Notes: generated by a model from the letters alone, not told the origin. A stretch of DNA of 64,000 nucleotides from Nocardia jejuensis NBRC 103114 (GCF_001613145.1 NZ_BDBU01000032.1:1-64000); one strand, 5' to 3'. Shown: positions 51,849-61,371, numbered from the stretch's first letter. Numbers and translations are program-made.

Positions 51849-54431
51849 CTAGCTGTGCGCTGAAGTCACGGAGTGGCGGGGGAGACTCAACAGCTGCGCG
51901 CAGCGCAGGAGGCCGAGGTGGCTGTACGCCTGCGGATGGTTGCCGAGGGATCGTTCGGCGACCGGGTCGTATTCCTCGGAGAGGAGGCCGGTCGGGCCTG
52001 CCACGTCTACGAGTTGGGCGAAGAGCGCCTCGGCGTCCTCGCGCTTGCCGATCAGGAGGTAGGCCTCGACGAGCCAGGCGGCGCAGAGGTGGAAGCCGCC
52101 CTCACCTCCGGGGAGGCCGTCGTCGTGGTGGTAGCGGTAGACGGTGGAACCGCTGCGGAGTTCGGCTTCGGTCGCCACGACGGTGGCGGCGAAGCGCGGA
52201 TCGGACGGGTCGATGAGCCCGCTGAGCCCGATGTGCAGGGTGGCCGCGTCGAGGTCGGTGCCCTCGTAGGCGGCGGTGTAGGACTGGACCTCTTCGTTCC
52301 AGCCCTGGTCCTTGACCTCGTCGGAAATGGTGTCGCGCAACACTTCCCACTCGGGATCGACCGTGCGGTCGAACTGCCGGGCCAGGGTGATGGCGCGATC
52401 GGCGGTCAGCCAGCCCATGACCTTGGAGTACACGTGGTGCCGCGGGTTGCCGCGGATCTCCCAGATGCCGTGGTCGGGTTCCCGCCAGCGCCGCTGCACG
52501 GCGGACACCATGGCGTGCACGAGCTCCCAATCCGCGTCCGGCAGAGCCTTCTTCGGATCGTTGATGCCCTTGCGCTCGCGAGCGTGCGCGAGCTGCGAGA
52601 TCAGGTCCACGATCGGCCCGAACACGTCCAGCTGCACCTGCATGTTCGCCGCGTTGCCGACGCGCACCGGCCGCGACCCGGCGTACCCGGGCAGCTGATC
52701 GATGACGGCCTCGGGCGGCAGCGTCTCGCCGTAGAGCGTGTACAGCGGGTGCAGTCGCTCGGGTCCGGGCAGCGTCTCGAGCACCCGGTGCGTCCACGCC
52801 AGCAGCTCCTCGGCCTCGCCGAGCGAGCCGAGCGATACCAGGGCGGCCGCGGTCAGCGACGCGTCGCGCAGCCAGCAGTACCGGTAGTCCCAGTTGCGCA
52901 CGCCGCCGATGTCCTCGGGCAGCGAGGTCGTCGCCGCCGCGAGGATGGAGCCGGAGGGCGCGTGCACGAGTCCGCGCAGGGTGAGCGCGGACCGCTTCAT
53001 GAGATCCGGCTTGAGCGGCGGCAATTCGAGCGTGGTCGCCCAATCCGCCCAGTACCGTTCGGCTTCCCGGCGACGGTCCGCCTCGGGAGTCATGCACGGA
53101 GCGAGATCCGAAGTGCCGCAGCGCATTTCCAGCACAACGGGGCCCTTGGAGGGGTCGACCACGGCGCGGGCGGTGTGGTGATTGCCCTCGTCGATGATCT
53201 CCCAGTCGACGCCGGGGGAGCGCAGCACCATCGGATCGTTGGTGCCCTGCACCCGAAGTCCGCCCGCGGCGGGCACGATCCGCACCGGCACCTGACCGAA
53301 TTCCGGTCGCGGCGCGAAGGTCACGATGGCCTTGGTGTCGCCGGTGATGACCCGGGTCAGGTCGGTGCGCTCGGACACCACGTCGTGCGGCATGTAGTCC
53401 ACGACGGACAAACTGGCCCAACGGGTTTCGACGGTCATGGTGCCGTCGAGGTATCGCTGCGAGAGCGGCAGTCCGGCCCGCTCGGGATGAATGGTGAAGT
53501 GTCCGGCCCCGGGACCGCCCAGCAGGTGCGCGAACACCGCCGCCGAATCCGGTTCCGGATGGCACAGCCAGGTGATGGTGCCGTCCGGGGTGACGAGCGA
53601 TTTGGATCGCGGGCTGGCCATCATGGTCAGCCGCTCGATCCGGGGTGCGCTCGCTCCGGCCAGCCAGGTGCGGCGTTCCTCGAGCAGGAAGGCCAGTGCC
53701 TTGGAGACCTCTTCGGTGCTGGCGACCCGGTACTTGGCGAGGCTCTCGCCGTCGCCGACCTTGATCCCGACGTCCGGCCCGGAAAGGCGGGTGAACGCCT
53801 TCTCGTCGGTCACGTCGTCGCCGATGAACAGCGCGGCCGAGGCGCCCTGCTGGTGCCGGACGATATCGAGCGCCGCGCCCTTGTCGGTCTCGACGACCGC
53901 GAGTTCGATGACTTCCTTGCCCTCGGTGACCTGAACACCGACCCAGCTGGCCGGCCCCTGACGGACCGCGACCAGTGCCCGGCGGCCGATCTCGGGGCTG
54001 GCGTTGCGGACGTGCAGGGCAACGCTGGCGGGTTTGATCTCGACGGATGCGCCCGGATTGTCCTGAGCGATCTGGGTCAGTGTGTTGGTTACCTCTTGCA
54101 GTAACTGTTTGGCGTCGTTGTCGATCGCGTGCACGAAGCCGACGTCGAATTCCGAACCGTGGCTTCCGATCAGCTGGACCTCGACGGGCAGCCTGGACAG
54201 GGCCGCGAGATCACGCAGGGCACGCCCCGAGATCACTGCGGCGGTGGTGCCGGTGAGTCCGGCGAGCGCGCGCAGCGCATTCACCGACTCCCGATGGGGA
54301 TAGGCCTTCGCCGGGTCCGAGACGATGGGCGCGATGGTCCCGTCGTAGTCGGAGGCGACCAATAGCCGTGGCACGCGGGCAATGGCCGCCAACGCACGGC
54401 GAAGTTCGAGTGACAAATCCTGTGCGCTCAC
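51849..54431 (-). CDS. Trehalose-phosphatase fused to GH15 glucoamylase/trehalase-like domain
   Basis: An 860-residue two-domain protein. Residues ~15-255 form a trehalose-6-phosphate phosphatase (OtsB-type HAD): nucleophile loop VASDYDGTIAPI (Asp28, Asp30) and LFIGDDVTDEKAF. From ~residue 265 on it resembles GH15 family glucosidases/trehalases: ITWLCHPEPDSAAVFAHLLG, NWDYRYCWLRDASLTAAALV, QGWNEEVQSYTAAYE and GLLSEEYDPVAERSLGNHPQ. Making trehalose and hydrolysing a glucoside in one polypeptide is unusual. The GH15 part may act on trehalose or on alpha-glucans. GTG 54431 follows TAGGTT by 6 nt, suggesting a leaderless mRNA. Confidence 0.9.
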   Translation of the reverse strand: MSAQDLSLELRRALAAIARVPRLLVASDYDGTIAPIVSDPAKAYPHRESVNALRALAGLTGTTAAVISGRALRDLAALSRLPVEVQLIGSHGSEFDVGFVHAIDNDAKQLLQEVTNTLTQIAQDNPGASVEIKPASVALHVRNASPEIGRRALVAVRQGPASWVGVQVTEGKEVIELAVVETDKGAALDIVRHQQGASAALFIGDDVTDEKAFTRLSGPDVGIKVGDGESLAKYRVASTEEVSKALAFLLEERRTWLAGASAPRIERLTMMASPRSKSLVTPDGTITWLCHPEPDSAAVFAHLLGGPGAGHFTIHPERAGLPLSQRYLDGTMTVETRWASLSVVDYMPHDVVSERTDLTRVITGDTKAIVTFAPRPEFGQVPVRIVPAAGGLRVQGTNDPMVLRSPGVDWEIIDEGNHHTARAVVDPSKGPVVLEMRCGTSDLAPCMTPEADRRREAERYWADWATTLELPPLKPDLMKRSALTLRGLVHAPSGSILAAATTSLPEDIGGVRNWDYRYCWLRDASLTAAALVSLGSLGEAEELLAWTHRVLETLPGPERLHPLYTLYGETLPPEAVIDQLPGYAGSRPVRVGNAANMQVQLDVFGPIVDLISQLAHARERKGINDPKKALPDADWELVHAMVSAVQRRWREPDHGIWEIRGNPRHHVYSKVMGWLTADRAITLARQFDRTVDPEWEVLRDTISDEVKDQGWNEEVQSYTAAYEGTDLDAATLHIGLSGLIDPSDPRFAATVVATEAELRSGSTVYRYHHDDGLPGGEGGFHLCAAWLVEAYLLIGKREDAEALFAQLVDVAGPTGLLSEEYDPVAERSLGNHPQAYSHLGLLRCAQLLSLPRHSVTSAHS

Positions 54432-54437
54432 GCATCC

Positions 54438-54443
54438 AACCTA
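54438..54443 (-). promoter_or_regulatory. -10 element for leaderless otsB-GH15 mRNA
   Basis: TAGGTT on the minus strand ends 6 nt before GTG 54431. The 54444-54758 gap is otherwise empty apart from the terminator below. Confidence 0.5.
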
Positions 54444-54617
54444 GTGATAGGAGGAGATTTTTCAGGGCGCGAGTGATGCTACTGGTTGTGGATTACCCGC
54501 TTGTTCTGGTGGTGATACATAGCGTTTACAAGACGCTTTCCCGCCGTTCACCAGGTGTCCGATTTTCGCTGGTGGAGTTGGGGTTCCGGCCTGTTGACCA
54601 GTAGCGATGCCATACAA

Positions 54618-54662
54618 CGCAGCGGGGCTGCGCACCCTCCGGGGGTGCGCAGCCCCGCTGCG
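54618..54662. terminator. Strong hairpin after kstR
   Basis: GCAGCGGGGCTGCGCACCC (54619-54637) is perfectly complementary to 54643-54661, and a C-G pair at 54618/54662 extends it to 20 bp with a 5-nt loop. It lies ~97 nt past the kstR stop (minus strand). Confidence 0.75.
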
Positions 54663-54758
54663 GTTCTCCTGCGAACGCCCGGGATGCGTTCGCGCACTGT
54701 GCGAAATCTCTCCGTGCCACGTTCGCCCGATATCGGGGCCGAGGCGCCGGAAAAACGC

Positions 54759-55424
54759 CTACTTGTCGCCGATGAGCAGATCGACGGTCAGCTCGAGGCG
54801 CTCGGTGACGTCGGTCGCGGAAGCCCTGCGGGTCAGCCAGGCAACCAGATTCGAGAGCCACACATCGCTGATGACGCGGGCGATGGCGAGCTGGCGATCG
54901 GTCGGATTGTCGTCGGCGAGCGCACGGGCGAAGAAGCGGTCCATCACCTTGCCGACGCGATCGACCTCGGCGGCCGCGGAGGCGTCGGCGAACATGAACG
55001 CTCGCGTCATGGCCTCGGTCAACAGCGGATCGCGCTGCATGGCCCGGGTGATCTGGGTCAGCATCAGGTGCATGCGTTCACGCGGGTCGCCGCCGGCGAG
55101 CGGCTTGCGCCGGCCCTCCAGCTGTTCGAATTCACGGGCGAGCGCGGACACCAGCAGGTGCACCTTGGACGGGAAATACCGGTAGAGCGTGCCGACCGCG
55201 ACATCGGCGCGTTCGGCGACGGCTCGCATCTGAACCGCGTCGTAGCCGCCCTTGGAGGCCAGTGCCAGGGTCGCATCGAGAATGCGTTTGCGGCGGTCGC
55301 GCTGGGCAGCCGAGCTCAGGTCGTCTTCGCTCAGGGTGGTGACGGGCGCGGTGCGCCCGGTCGCCGGCGCACTGGGCGCAGCGGCTACCCCGTCGGCGGC
55401 CTGCGATCGGGAGGGACTGGCCAT
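54759..55424 (-). CDS. kstR: KstR, TetR-family repressor of cholesterol catabolism
   Basis: A 221-residue TetR-family regulator. The DNA-binding helix region GGYDAVQMRAVAERADVAVG then TLYRYFPSKVHLLVSAL is nearly the mycobacterial KstR sequence, and RNP-like AMQRDPLLTEAMTRAFMFAD and RVISDVWLSNLVAWLTRRAS are KstR-specific blocks. It represses sterol side-chain genes and is released by cholesterol-derived CoA esters. The N-terminal ~45 residues before the conserved RDRRKRILDATLAL are an Ala/Ser/Pro-rich extension. AAAGGA precedes ATG 55424. A perfect KstR operator lies between it and fadE34. Confidence 0.95.
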   Translation of the reverse strand: MASPSRSQAADGVAAAPSAPATGRTAPVTTLSEDDLSSAAQRDRRKRILDATLALASKGGYDAVQMRAVAERADVAVGTLYRYFPSKVHLLVSALAREFEQLEGRRKPLAGGDPRERMHLMLTQITRAMQRDPLLTEAMTRAFMFADASAAAEVDRVGKVMDRFFARALADDNPTDRQLAIARVISDVWLSNLVAWLTRRASATDVTERLELTVDLLIGDK

Positions 55425-55501
55425 CTGTTGAAAGTCCTTTCCTACGCGAATCGTTTTGTACCGCGACCGGACGGCGCTTGACTTCCGCCCGACCGGAACA
55501 T

Positions 55502-55515
55502 TAGAACATGTTCTA
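55502..55515. promoter_or_regulatory. KstR operator
   Basis: TAGAACATGTTCTA is a perfect palindrome that fits the published KstR consensus TnnAACnnGTTnnA exactly. It sits 36 nt before fadE34 and 78 nt before kstR, so it can autoregulate kstR and control the side-chain operon. Confidence 0.92.
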
Positions 55516-55550
55516 GGGATGGAAGTCACGCCGGAAAGGCGGTATGGAGT

Positions 55551-57740
55551 GTGACCATAGCCACCACTGACGAGCATAAAGCCGTCCAAGAGTCGATGCG
55601 CGGATGGGCCGCAGCGGTGCGCCCAATTGCAACAATGCGAACGGGTGCAACCGATTACTGGCGCGAATACTGGTCGCGCCTGGCCGACCTCGGAATCTTC
55701 CGAGTGGCGGTCGCGGAAGAATCCGGTGGAGCGGGCGGGTCCGTCGCGGATCTGGCCGTTCTGGTGGAGCAGGCGGCGCATGATCTGGTCGGCGGGCCGG
55801 TGCTCTCGACGGCGCTGGCGGGACTCGTTGCCGCCGAGATGCTCGACGAGAATACGCCCTGCGGCGTCGCCCTCGAGGGCGAAATCGCGATATCGGTGGA
55901 CGGCTCCGGGGCCGTCGTGTCCGGTGAGTGGGACTCGGTTCTGGGCGCGGCACCCGGCACCGCGGTGTTGCTCCCGGTACGCGAGGGCGAGCGGCACCTC
56001 TGGTGTCTGATCGACGCCGATACGGCGGGGGTGCGGGTGGAGCCGCTGAACCCGCTGGACCTCACCTCGCCGCTGGCACGGGTGGTGTGCACGGAAGTTG
56101 CTGTGCCGCAGGACCATCTGTTCGAGCCGTCGCAGAACGTGCTCGATCTGGCCGCCGTGCTGATCTCCGCCGAGGCCGCCGGTATCGCCGGCTGGTGCTT
56201 GGAGACCGCGACCGAATACGCCAAGGTGCGTGAACAATTCGGCCGCAGGATCGGCGAATTCCAAGCGGTGAAACACATTTGCGCGTGGATGCTGTGCCGG
56301 GCGGAACAGATTCGCTCCGTTGCCGCCGACGCGGCCGCCGCGGTGGATTCCGGGAGTGCGGAACTGCAGTTGGCCGCGGCCATCTCGCTGACCGTGTCGC
56401 TGGACGCCGCCGTGGAGACCGCCAAGGACTGCATTCAGGTCCTGGGCGGAATCGGTTTCACCTGGGAGCACGACGCGCACCTGTACCTGCGCCGGGCGAC
56501 CGCGCTGCGACAGCTGCTCGGTGGCAGCGCGCGCTGGCGCGCCCGGGTCACCGAACTGACCCGGGCCGGTCAGCGCCGCACGGTCGGACTCGACCTGGGT
56601 GCGCTCGGGTTGACCGAGGATGCGCCGGAAGCCGTTGCCGCCGAGGGCGACTCGATCTGGGACGTGGTCGGGATGGACGCGGCCGAGGCCGCGGTGCTGG
56701 CCGCCGACCTGGCGAAGATCGCCGCGCTGCCGCTCGCGCAGCAGCGCACCGCGCTGGCCGAGGCGGGCCTGCTGGCCTCGCACTGGCCCGCGCCCTACGG
56801 CCGGGGCGCGAGCCCGATCACGCGTTCCTGGTTGGACGACCAGGTGCGTCGGGCGGGCATCGACCTGCCGGAGCTGGCCATCGCGAACTGGGCGATTCCC
56901 ACACTTCTGCAGTGGGGTACGCCCGAGCAGATCGAGCGCTTCGCGCTGCCGACCCTGACCGGGGAGGTGGTGTGGTGCCAGCTGTTCTCCGAGCCCGGAG
57001 CGGGTTCGGATCTGGCGGCGCTGCGCACCGTGGCCGAGCGGGTCGAGGGCGGCTGGAAGCTGCGCGGGCAGAAGGTGTGGACCTCGCTCGCGGATCAGGC
57101 CACGCACGGTATCTGCCTGGCGCGCACCGATACCGCCGCGCCGAAGCACAAGGGCATCAGCTACTTCGTGGTGGACATGAACAGCGCCGGACTCGACATT
57201 CGCCCGCTGGTGGAGATCACCGGTGAGGCGCGATTCAACGAGGTCTTCCTCGACGATGTCTTCGTCCCGGACGAAGGCTTGGTCGGCGAGCTGGAGAACG
57301 GCTGGAAGATCGCCCGCTCCACCTTGACCGCGGAGCGGGTCGCCATGGGCGGCAAGGGGATCGGGGCGGAGTTGGAGGCGTTGATCGCCGCCGCGCCCGT
57401 CTCGGGCCCGGGCGTCGAAGTGGTGGCCGATCGACTGGGCGGGCTCATCGCCGAATCGGTTGCTGGAACGTTGCTAGAAGCTCGCGCCGCGCAGAAGCTG
57501 CTGTCCGGCGGGGACCCCGCCGCGCAGAGCAGTGTGCGCAAACTGGTCGGTGTGCGACACCGTCAGGCGGTGGCCGAATTTGCCGTCGAAGTGTCCGGAG
57601 CGGCGGGTGCTCTCGATACCGATGTGGTGAAAGAATTCCTGCTCACACGCTGTTTGTCGATCGCAGGCGGTACCGAGCAGATTCTGTTGACCGTCGCCGG
57701 TGAACGGATCCTCGGGCTGCCGCGCGACTCGCACGGCTAG
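55551..57740 (+). CDS. fadE34: FadE34-type acyl-CoA dehydrogenase (two ACAD halves in one chain)
   Basis: A 729-residue enzyme with two consecutive acyl-CoA dehydrogenase-like halves, as in mycobacterial FadE34 (ChsE3), next to kstR. The N-terminal half ends with QVLGGIGFTWEHDAHLYLRR. The C-terminal half has CQLFSEPGAGSDLAALR, WKLRGQKVWTSLADQATHGI and ending AGGTEQILLTVAGERILGLP. FadE34 acts in an early cycle of cholesterol side-chain or bile-acid-CoA degradation. GTG 55551 begins close to the KstR operator. Five further genes follow with gaps of under 40 nt or overlaps. Confidence 0.9.
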   Translation: MTIATTDEHKAVQESMRGWAAAVRPIATMRTGATDYWREYWSRLADLGIFRVAVAEESGGAGGSVADLAVLVEQAAHDLVGGPVLSTALAGLVAAEMLDENTPCGVALEGEIAISVDGSGAVVSGEWDSVLGAAPGTAVLLPVREGERHLWCLIDADTAGVRVEPLNPLDLTSPLARVVCTEVAVPQDHLFEPSQNVLDLAAVLISAEAAGIAGWCLETATEYAKVREQFGRRIGEFQAVKHICAWMLCRAEQIRSVAADAAAAVDSGSAELQLAAAISLTVSLDAAVETAKDCIQVLGGIGFTWEHDAHLYLRRATALRQLLGGSARWRARVTELTRAGQRRTVGLDLGALGLTEDAPEAVAAEGDSIWDVVGMDAAEAAVLAADLAKIAALPLAQQRTALAEAGLLASHWPAPYGRGASPITRSWLDDQVRRAGIDLPELAIANWAIPTLLQWGTPEQIERFALPTLTGEVVWCQLFSEPGAGSDLAALRTVAERVEGGWKLRGQKVWTSLADQATHGICLARTDTAAPKHKGISYFVVDMNSAGLDIRPLVEITGEARFNEVFLDDVFVPDEGLVGELENGWKIARSTLTAERVAMGGKGIGAELEALIAAAPVSGPGVEVVADRLGGLIAESVAGTLLEARAAQKLLSGGDPAAQSSVRKLVGVRHRQAVAEFAVEVSGAAGALDTDVVKEFLLTRCLSIAGGTEQILLTVAGERILGLPRDSHG

Positions 57741-57775
57741 CCCACTAGCTCACACCTCTTACCGGGAGCACGAAA

Positions 57776-58843
57776 TTGGACTTCACCAGGGACGAGAGCC
57801 AGGACGCTGTCGCCGAGGTTGTCGTAAGTTTGCTGGAACATGAAAGTGCACGCGATATAGCGCTGTGGCCGGTCCTGACCGGCAGTGGGTTGTTGGCCGT
57901 GCCCCTACCCGAGCGCTTCGGCGGCGACGACATGGGCCTGCTCGAGGTCTCGGCTATGCTCACCGAGCTGGCCACCGACGCCGTGCAGATCCCCGCGCTC
58001 ACCACACTCGGCTTCGGCGTACTGCCGCTGCTGGCGATCGGCGTGCCGGACATCTTGGCGGAGAAGGTATTTCCCGCCGTGGCGGAAGGCGCTGTGCTGA
58101 CCGCGGCGCTGCACGAAGTCGGTTCTCCGTTCACGACCAAGCCCGAGACCACGGCCGTGCCCGACGGTATGACCGTGCGGATCAGCGGGCAGAAGGTGGC
58201 GGTGCCGTACGCCGACACCGCTCGCTGGATTCTGGTGCCCACCGACGGCGGCGTCGCGGTCGTGGACGGAGACGCCCCCGGCATCACCCGGACCGCGAGC
58301 CCGACTTCCGATGGCGTGCCCGAGTTTTCGCTGACATTCGACTCGGTGCAGATTCCGGCCGAGCAGCTGCTGCCGGACGGCATCGCCGATCTGCACCGGC
58401 AGGCGCTGGCCTGTATGGGCTCGGTCGCCGACGGTCTTCTCAAAGGCGTGCTCGCCCTGACGGCCGAACATGTGCGCACCCGTGAGCAATTCGGCCGCCC
58501 GCTGGCCGAGTTCCAGGCGGTGGCGCAACAGATCGCCGATGTCTACGTGGTCTCGCGGACCCTGCATGCCGCGGCGGTCTCGGCGAATTGGGCACTGGCA
58601 CAGGATGATGCGTCGGCTCAGCATCGTGAGCGCACTGACGACGATCTCGACGTACTGGCGTACACGGTCGCCTCGGAACTGCCCGCGGCCCTGCAGAAGT
58701 GTCATCACCTGCACGGCGGCATCGGCGTCGACGTGACCCATCCGCTGCACCGCTACTACTCACAGGCCAAGGACATCGCGCGCTGGTTGGGCGGCGAATC
58801 GTTCCGGCTGGACCGTTTGGGAGCCAGATGTTCATCGACCTAA
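57776..58843 (+). CDS. fadE28: FadE28-like acyl-CoA dehydrogenase subunit (ChsE1)
   Basis: A 355-residue short ACAD subunit, one half of the heterotetrameric ChsE1-ChsE2 that desaturates the C22 propionate side chain (3-OPC-CoA). It has the C-terminal ALQKCHHLHGGIGVDVTHPL segment with the partner's flavin-site residues, but a weak classical signature 1, as expected for a subunit that depends on its partner. It starts with TTG at 57776 and overlaps fadE29 by 16 nt. Assignment to fadE28 rests on order and partner. Confidence 0.85.
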   Translation: MDFTRDESQDAVAEVVVSLLEHESARDIALWPVLTGSGLLAVPLPERFGGDDMGLLEVSAMLTELATDAVQIPALTTLGFGVLPLLAIGVPDILAEKVFPAVAEGAVLTAALHEVGSPFTTKPETTAVPDGMTVRISGQKVAVPYADTARWILVPTDGGVAVVDGDAPGITRTASPTSDGVPEFSLTFDSVQIPAEQLLPDGIADLHRQALACMGSVADGLLKGVLALTAEHVRTREQFGRPLAEFQAVAQQIADVYVVSRTLHAAAVSANWALAQDDASAQHRERTDDDLDVLAYTVASELPAALQKCHHLHGGIGVDVTHPLHRYYSQAKDIARWLGGESFRLDRLGARCSST

Positions 58844-59997
58844 CCCCGGAACAGCGGACGCTGCGAGACGAATTGCGTTCGTACTTCACCAATCTCGTCA
58901 CCCCCGACGAAGAAGCCGAAATGCTGGTGAACCGCCACGGCGACGCCTACCGTGCGGTGGTGCGCCGGATGGGCCGGGACGGCTGGCTCGGCGTCGGCTG
59001 GCCCAAGGAGTACGGCGGCCAGGGCTTCGGCCCGGTGGAACAGCAGATCTTCTACAACGAGGCGGTCCGGGCGGACGTGCCCGTGCCACTGGTGACGCTG
59101 CTGACCGTCGGCCCGGCCCTGCAGTCGTACGGCACCGATGAGCAGAAGCGGAAGTTCCTGCGCGGAATCCTCGCCGGCGACGTGCATTTCGCGATCGGCT
59201 ACTCCGAGCCGTCGGCGGGCACCGATCTCGCGGCGCTGCGCACCAGTGCGGTCAAGGACGCCAACGGCGACTGGATCGTCAACGGGCAGAAGATCTTCAC
59301 CACGGGCGCGCACGAGGCCGACTACGTCTGGATGGCGGTGCGCACCGGGTCGGTGGAGTCCCGGCACCGCGGCATCACGATCTTGATCGTGGACACCAAG
59401 GACCCCGGCTACTCGTGGACGCCGATCATCACCGCGGACGGCGCGCATCACACCAACGCCACCTATTTCGACAATGTGCGCGTTCCCGCGGACATGATCG
59501 TCGGCGAGGAGAACGGCGGCTGGAAGCTCATCACCACCCAGCTCAACCACGAGCGGGTGAGCCTGGGACCGTCGGGCAAGATCGAGCAGCTCTACAACCG
59601 GGTGCACGAGTGGGCGCAGCGCCAGGGTGTGCTCGGTGACGCCGATGTGCGGCGTTCCCTCGGCCGGCTGCACGCCATGGTGCGGCTCAACGAGCTGCTG
59701 AACTGGCAGGTCGCCTCGAACATGGAACGTCCCGACGCGGCCCCCGCGGACGTGATCGCGGACGCGTCGGCGACCAAGGTGTTCTCCACCGAGGCCCTGC
59801 AGGAGGCGGGCCGGCTGGCCGAGGAGATCGTCGGCCGCTTCGGCGATCCGGCCGACCCGAAGACCGCCGAACTGCTGGTGTGGCTGGACAAGCGCACCAA
59901 GCAGAACCTGGTGGTCACCTTCGGCGGCGGCGTCAACGAGGTCATGCGCGAACTGATCGCTCAAATGGGCCTGCGGCTCCCGCGCGTCCCCAGATAG
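58828..59997 (+). CDS. fadE29: FadE29-like acyl-CoA dehydrogenase subunit (ChsE2)
   Basis: A 389-residue ACAD subunit. It has a typical signature AIGYSEPSAGTDLAALRTSA, WIVNGQKIFTTGAHEADYVW, and FFDNVRVPAD-like DNVRVPADMIVGEENGGWKL. It forms the alpha2beta2 dehydrogenase with FadE28. It begins inside the end of fadE28, with ATG 58828, implying coupled translation and matching stoichiometry. The chsH2 gene follows 10 nt after its stop. Confidence 0.9.
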   Translation: MFIDLTPEQRTLRDELRSYFTNLVTPDEEAEMLVNRHGDAYRAVVRRMGRDGWLGVGWPKEYGGQGFGPVEQQIFYNEAVRADVPVPLVTLLTVGPALQSYGTDEQKRKFLRGILAGDVHFAIGYSEPSAGTDLAALRTSAVKDANGDWIVNGQKIFTTGAHEADYVWMAVRTGSVESRHRGITILIVDTKDPGYSWTPIITADGAHHTNATYFDNVRVPADMIVGEENGGWKLITTQLNHERVSLGPSGKIEQLYNRVHEWAQRQGVLGDADVRRSLGRLHAMVRLNELLNWQVASNMERPDAAPADVIADASATKVFSTEALQEAGRLAEEIVGRFGDPADPKTAELLVWLDKRTKQNLVVTFGGGVNEVMRELIAQMGLRLPRVPR

Positions 59998-60007
59998 GAG
60001 TCACCCT

Positions 60008-60955
60008 GTGACGCAGAGCTTTACGGCCGACGAGATCCGCGCGGCCGGTGAGAAGATCAAGGACGCCGGTCAGTGCGACCCGCGTCTGGCGCGGGACCCG
60101 GTCAACCAGCCCATGATCAACAACTGGGTGGAGGGGATCGGGGACGCCAACCCGATCTACGTCGACGAGGCGGCCGCCCGCGCCGCCGGACATCCCGGGA
60201 TCGTCGCACCGCCCGCCATGGCGCAGGTGTGGACCATGCTGGGGCTCAACGGCGCCCGCGCGGCGGACGATCCGATGACGGTCACCAACGAGCTGCTGGA
60301 CGCGGCCGGTTTCACCTCGGTCATCGCCACCAATTGCGAGCAGACCTACCACCGCTATCTGCGGATCGGTGAGCAGGTGACGGTGCGCTCGAGCCTGGAC
60401 TCGCTGGTCGGTCCGAAGCGGACCGGACTCGGTGAGGGGTGGTTCGCCACCTATCGCACCAGCTGGTACGTCGAGGACGAGCTCGTCACCGAAATGCTCT
60501 TCCGCATACTGAAGTTCGCGCCGGGGACGGGGGCGCCCAAGCCGGACCCGGCCGAGGACCTCAGCAAGCGGGTGCGTCCGGTGGTCTCCCAGGACACCGA
60601 ATTCTTCTGGGCCGGAACAAAAGCCGGTGAACTGCGGGTGCAGCGCAAGCCCGACGGCACGCTGGCGCATCCGCCGGTGCCCGCCATCTGGCAGGACAAG
60701 TCCAAGGAGACCGACTACGTCGTGGCCTCCGGCCGCGGCACCGTCTTCAGCTTCGTCGTGCACCACGCGCCCAAGGTGCCGGGCCGGGCGCTGCCGTTCG
60801 TGGTCGCCCTGGTGGAGCTCGAGGAGGGCGTCCGCATGCTCGGTGAGCTGCGCGGCATCGATCCCGCCGCGGTGGAGATCGGGCAGGCGGTCGAGGTCGG
60901 TTTCGAAGCCCTCGACGAGGACAACACCGTGCCGTACTGGAAGGCAGTTCTGTGA
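60008..60955 (+). CDS. chsH2: ChsH2-like MaoC hydratase with C-terminal DUF35 OB-fold domain
   Basis: A 315-residue protein. The N-terminal ~170 residues form a MaoC-like hot-dog fold with NPIYVDEAAARAAGHPGIVA. The C-terminal half is a DUF35-type OB-fold with ELRVQRKPDGTLAHPPVPAI, lacking the zinc Cys residues that some DUF35 proteins have. In mycobacteria ChsH2 pairs with ChsH1 to hydrate the side-chain enoyl-CoA, and its DUF35 part binds the Ltp2 aldolase. chsH1 overlaps it by 4 nt. GTG 60008 is the start. Confidence 0.92.
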   Translation: MTQSFTADEIRAAGEKIKDAGQCDPRLARDPVNQPMINNWVEGIGDANPIYVDEAAARAAGHPGIVAPPAMAQVWTMLGLNGARAADDPMTVTNELLDAAGFTSVIATNCEQTYHRYLRIGEQVTVRSSLDSLVGPKRTGLGEGWFATYRTSWYVEDELVTEMLFRILKFAPGTGAPKPDPAEDLSKRVRPVVSQDTEFFWAGTKAGELRVQRKPDGTLAHPPVPAIWQDKSKETDYVVASGRGTVFSFVVHHAPKVPGRALPFVVALVELEEGVRMLGELRGIDPAAVEIGQAVEVGFEALDEDNTVPYWKAVL

Positions 60956-61371
60956 CCGCATTCGTCGAACCCGCCTCGATCCAGGTCGGAACCGTGCTGC
61001 CGGAGTTGGTGATCGAGGCCGATCCGACCTTCGTGATCAGCTCCGCGCTGGCCACCCGCGATTTCCAGGACGTGCACCACGATCCGGACAAGGCCGTGCA
61101 GCGCGGATCGAAGACCATCTTCGTCAACATCCTCACCGACACCGGTCTGGTGCAGCGCTTCGTCACCGATTGGGCGGGTCCCCGCGCCATCGTGAAGTCG
61201 ATCTCGCTGCGTCTGGGCGTCCCGCTGTACGCGGGGGACACCCTGACGCTGTCCGGCACGGTGACCGCCGTCGCGGGCGACGATATCGCCATCGACGTGG
61301 TCGGCAAGGACAGTCTCGGCGACCACATCACGGCGAAAGCCGTTATCTCCCTGCAGGAGGCACCGCAGTGA
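60952..61371 (+). CDS. chsH1: ChsH1-like MaoC hydratase
   Basis: A 139-residue hot-dog-fold hydratase. The catalytic Asp-x4-His motif is DFQDVHHDPDKAV (Asp37, His42). It forms a heteromer with ChsH2 and hydrates the 17-side-chain enoyl-CoA made by FadE28/29. GTG 60952 overlaps the chsH2 stop (GTGA), and ltp2 overlaps its own stop in the same way. Confidence 0.93.
   Translation: MTAFVEPASIQVGTVLPELVIEADPTFVISSALATRDFQDVHHDPDKAVQRGSKTIFVNILTDTGLVQRFVTDWAGPRAIVKSISLRLGVPLYAGDTLTLSGTVTAVAGDDIAIDVVGKDSLGDHITAKAVISLQEAPQ

Noticed and set aside
51873..54104. A 743-codon plus-strand frame opposite the otsB-GH15 fusion
   Set aside because: It is Gly/Arg/Val/His-rich antisense of a recognised enzyme, with no motif or plausible start.
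55500..57149. Apparent N-terminal extension of kstR over fadE34
   Set aside because: The open frame continues upstream of ATG 55424 through the KstR operator and antisense to fadE34. The SD at ATG 55424 and the family N-terminus show the real start.
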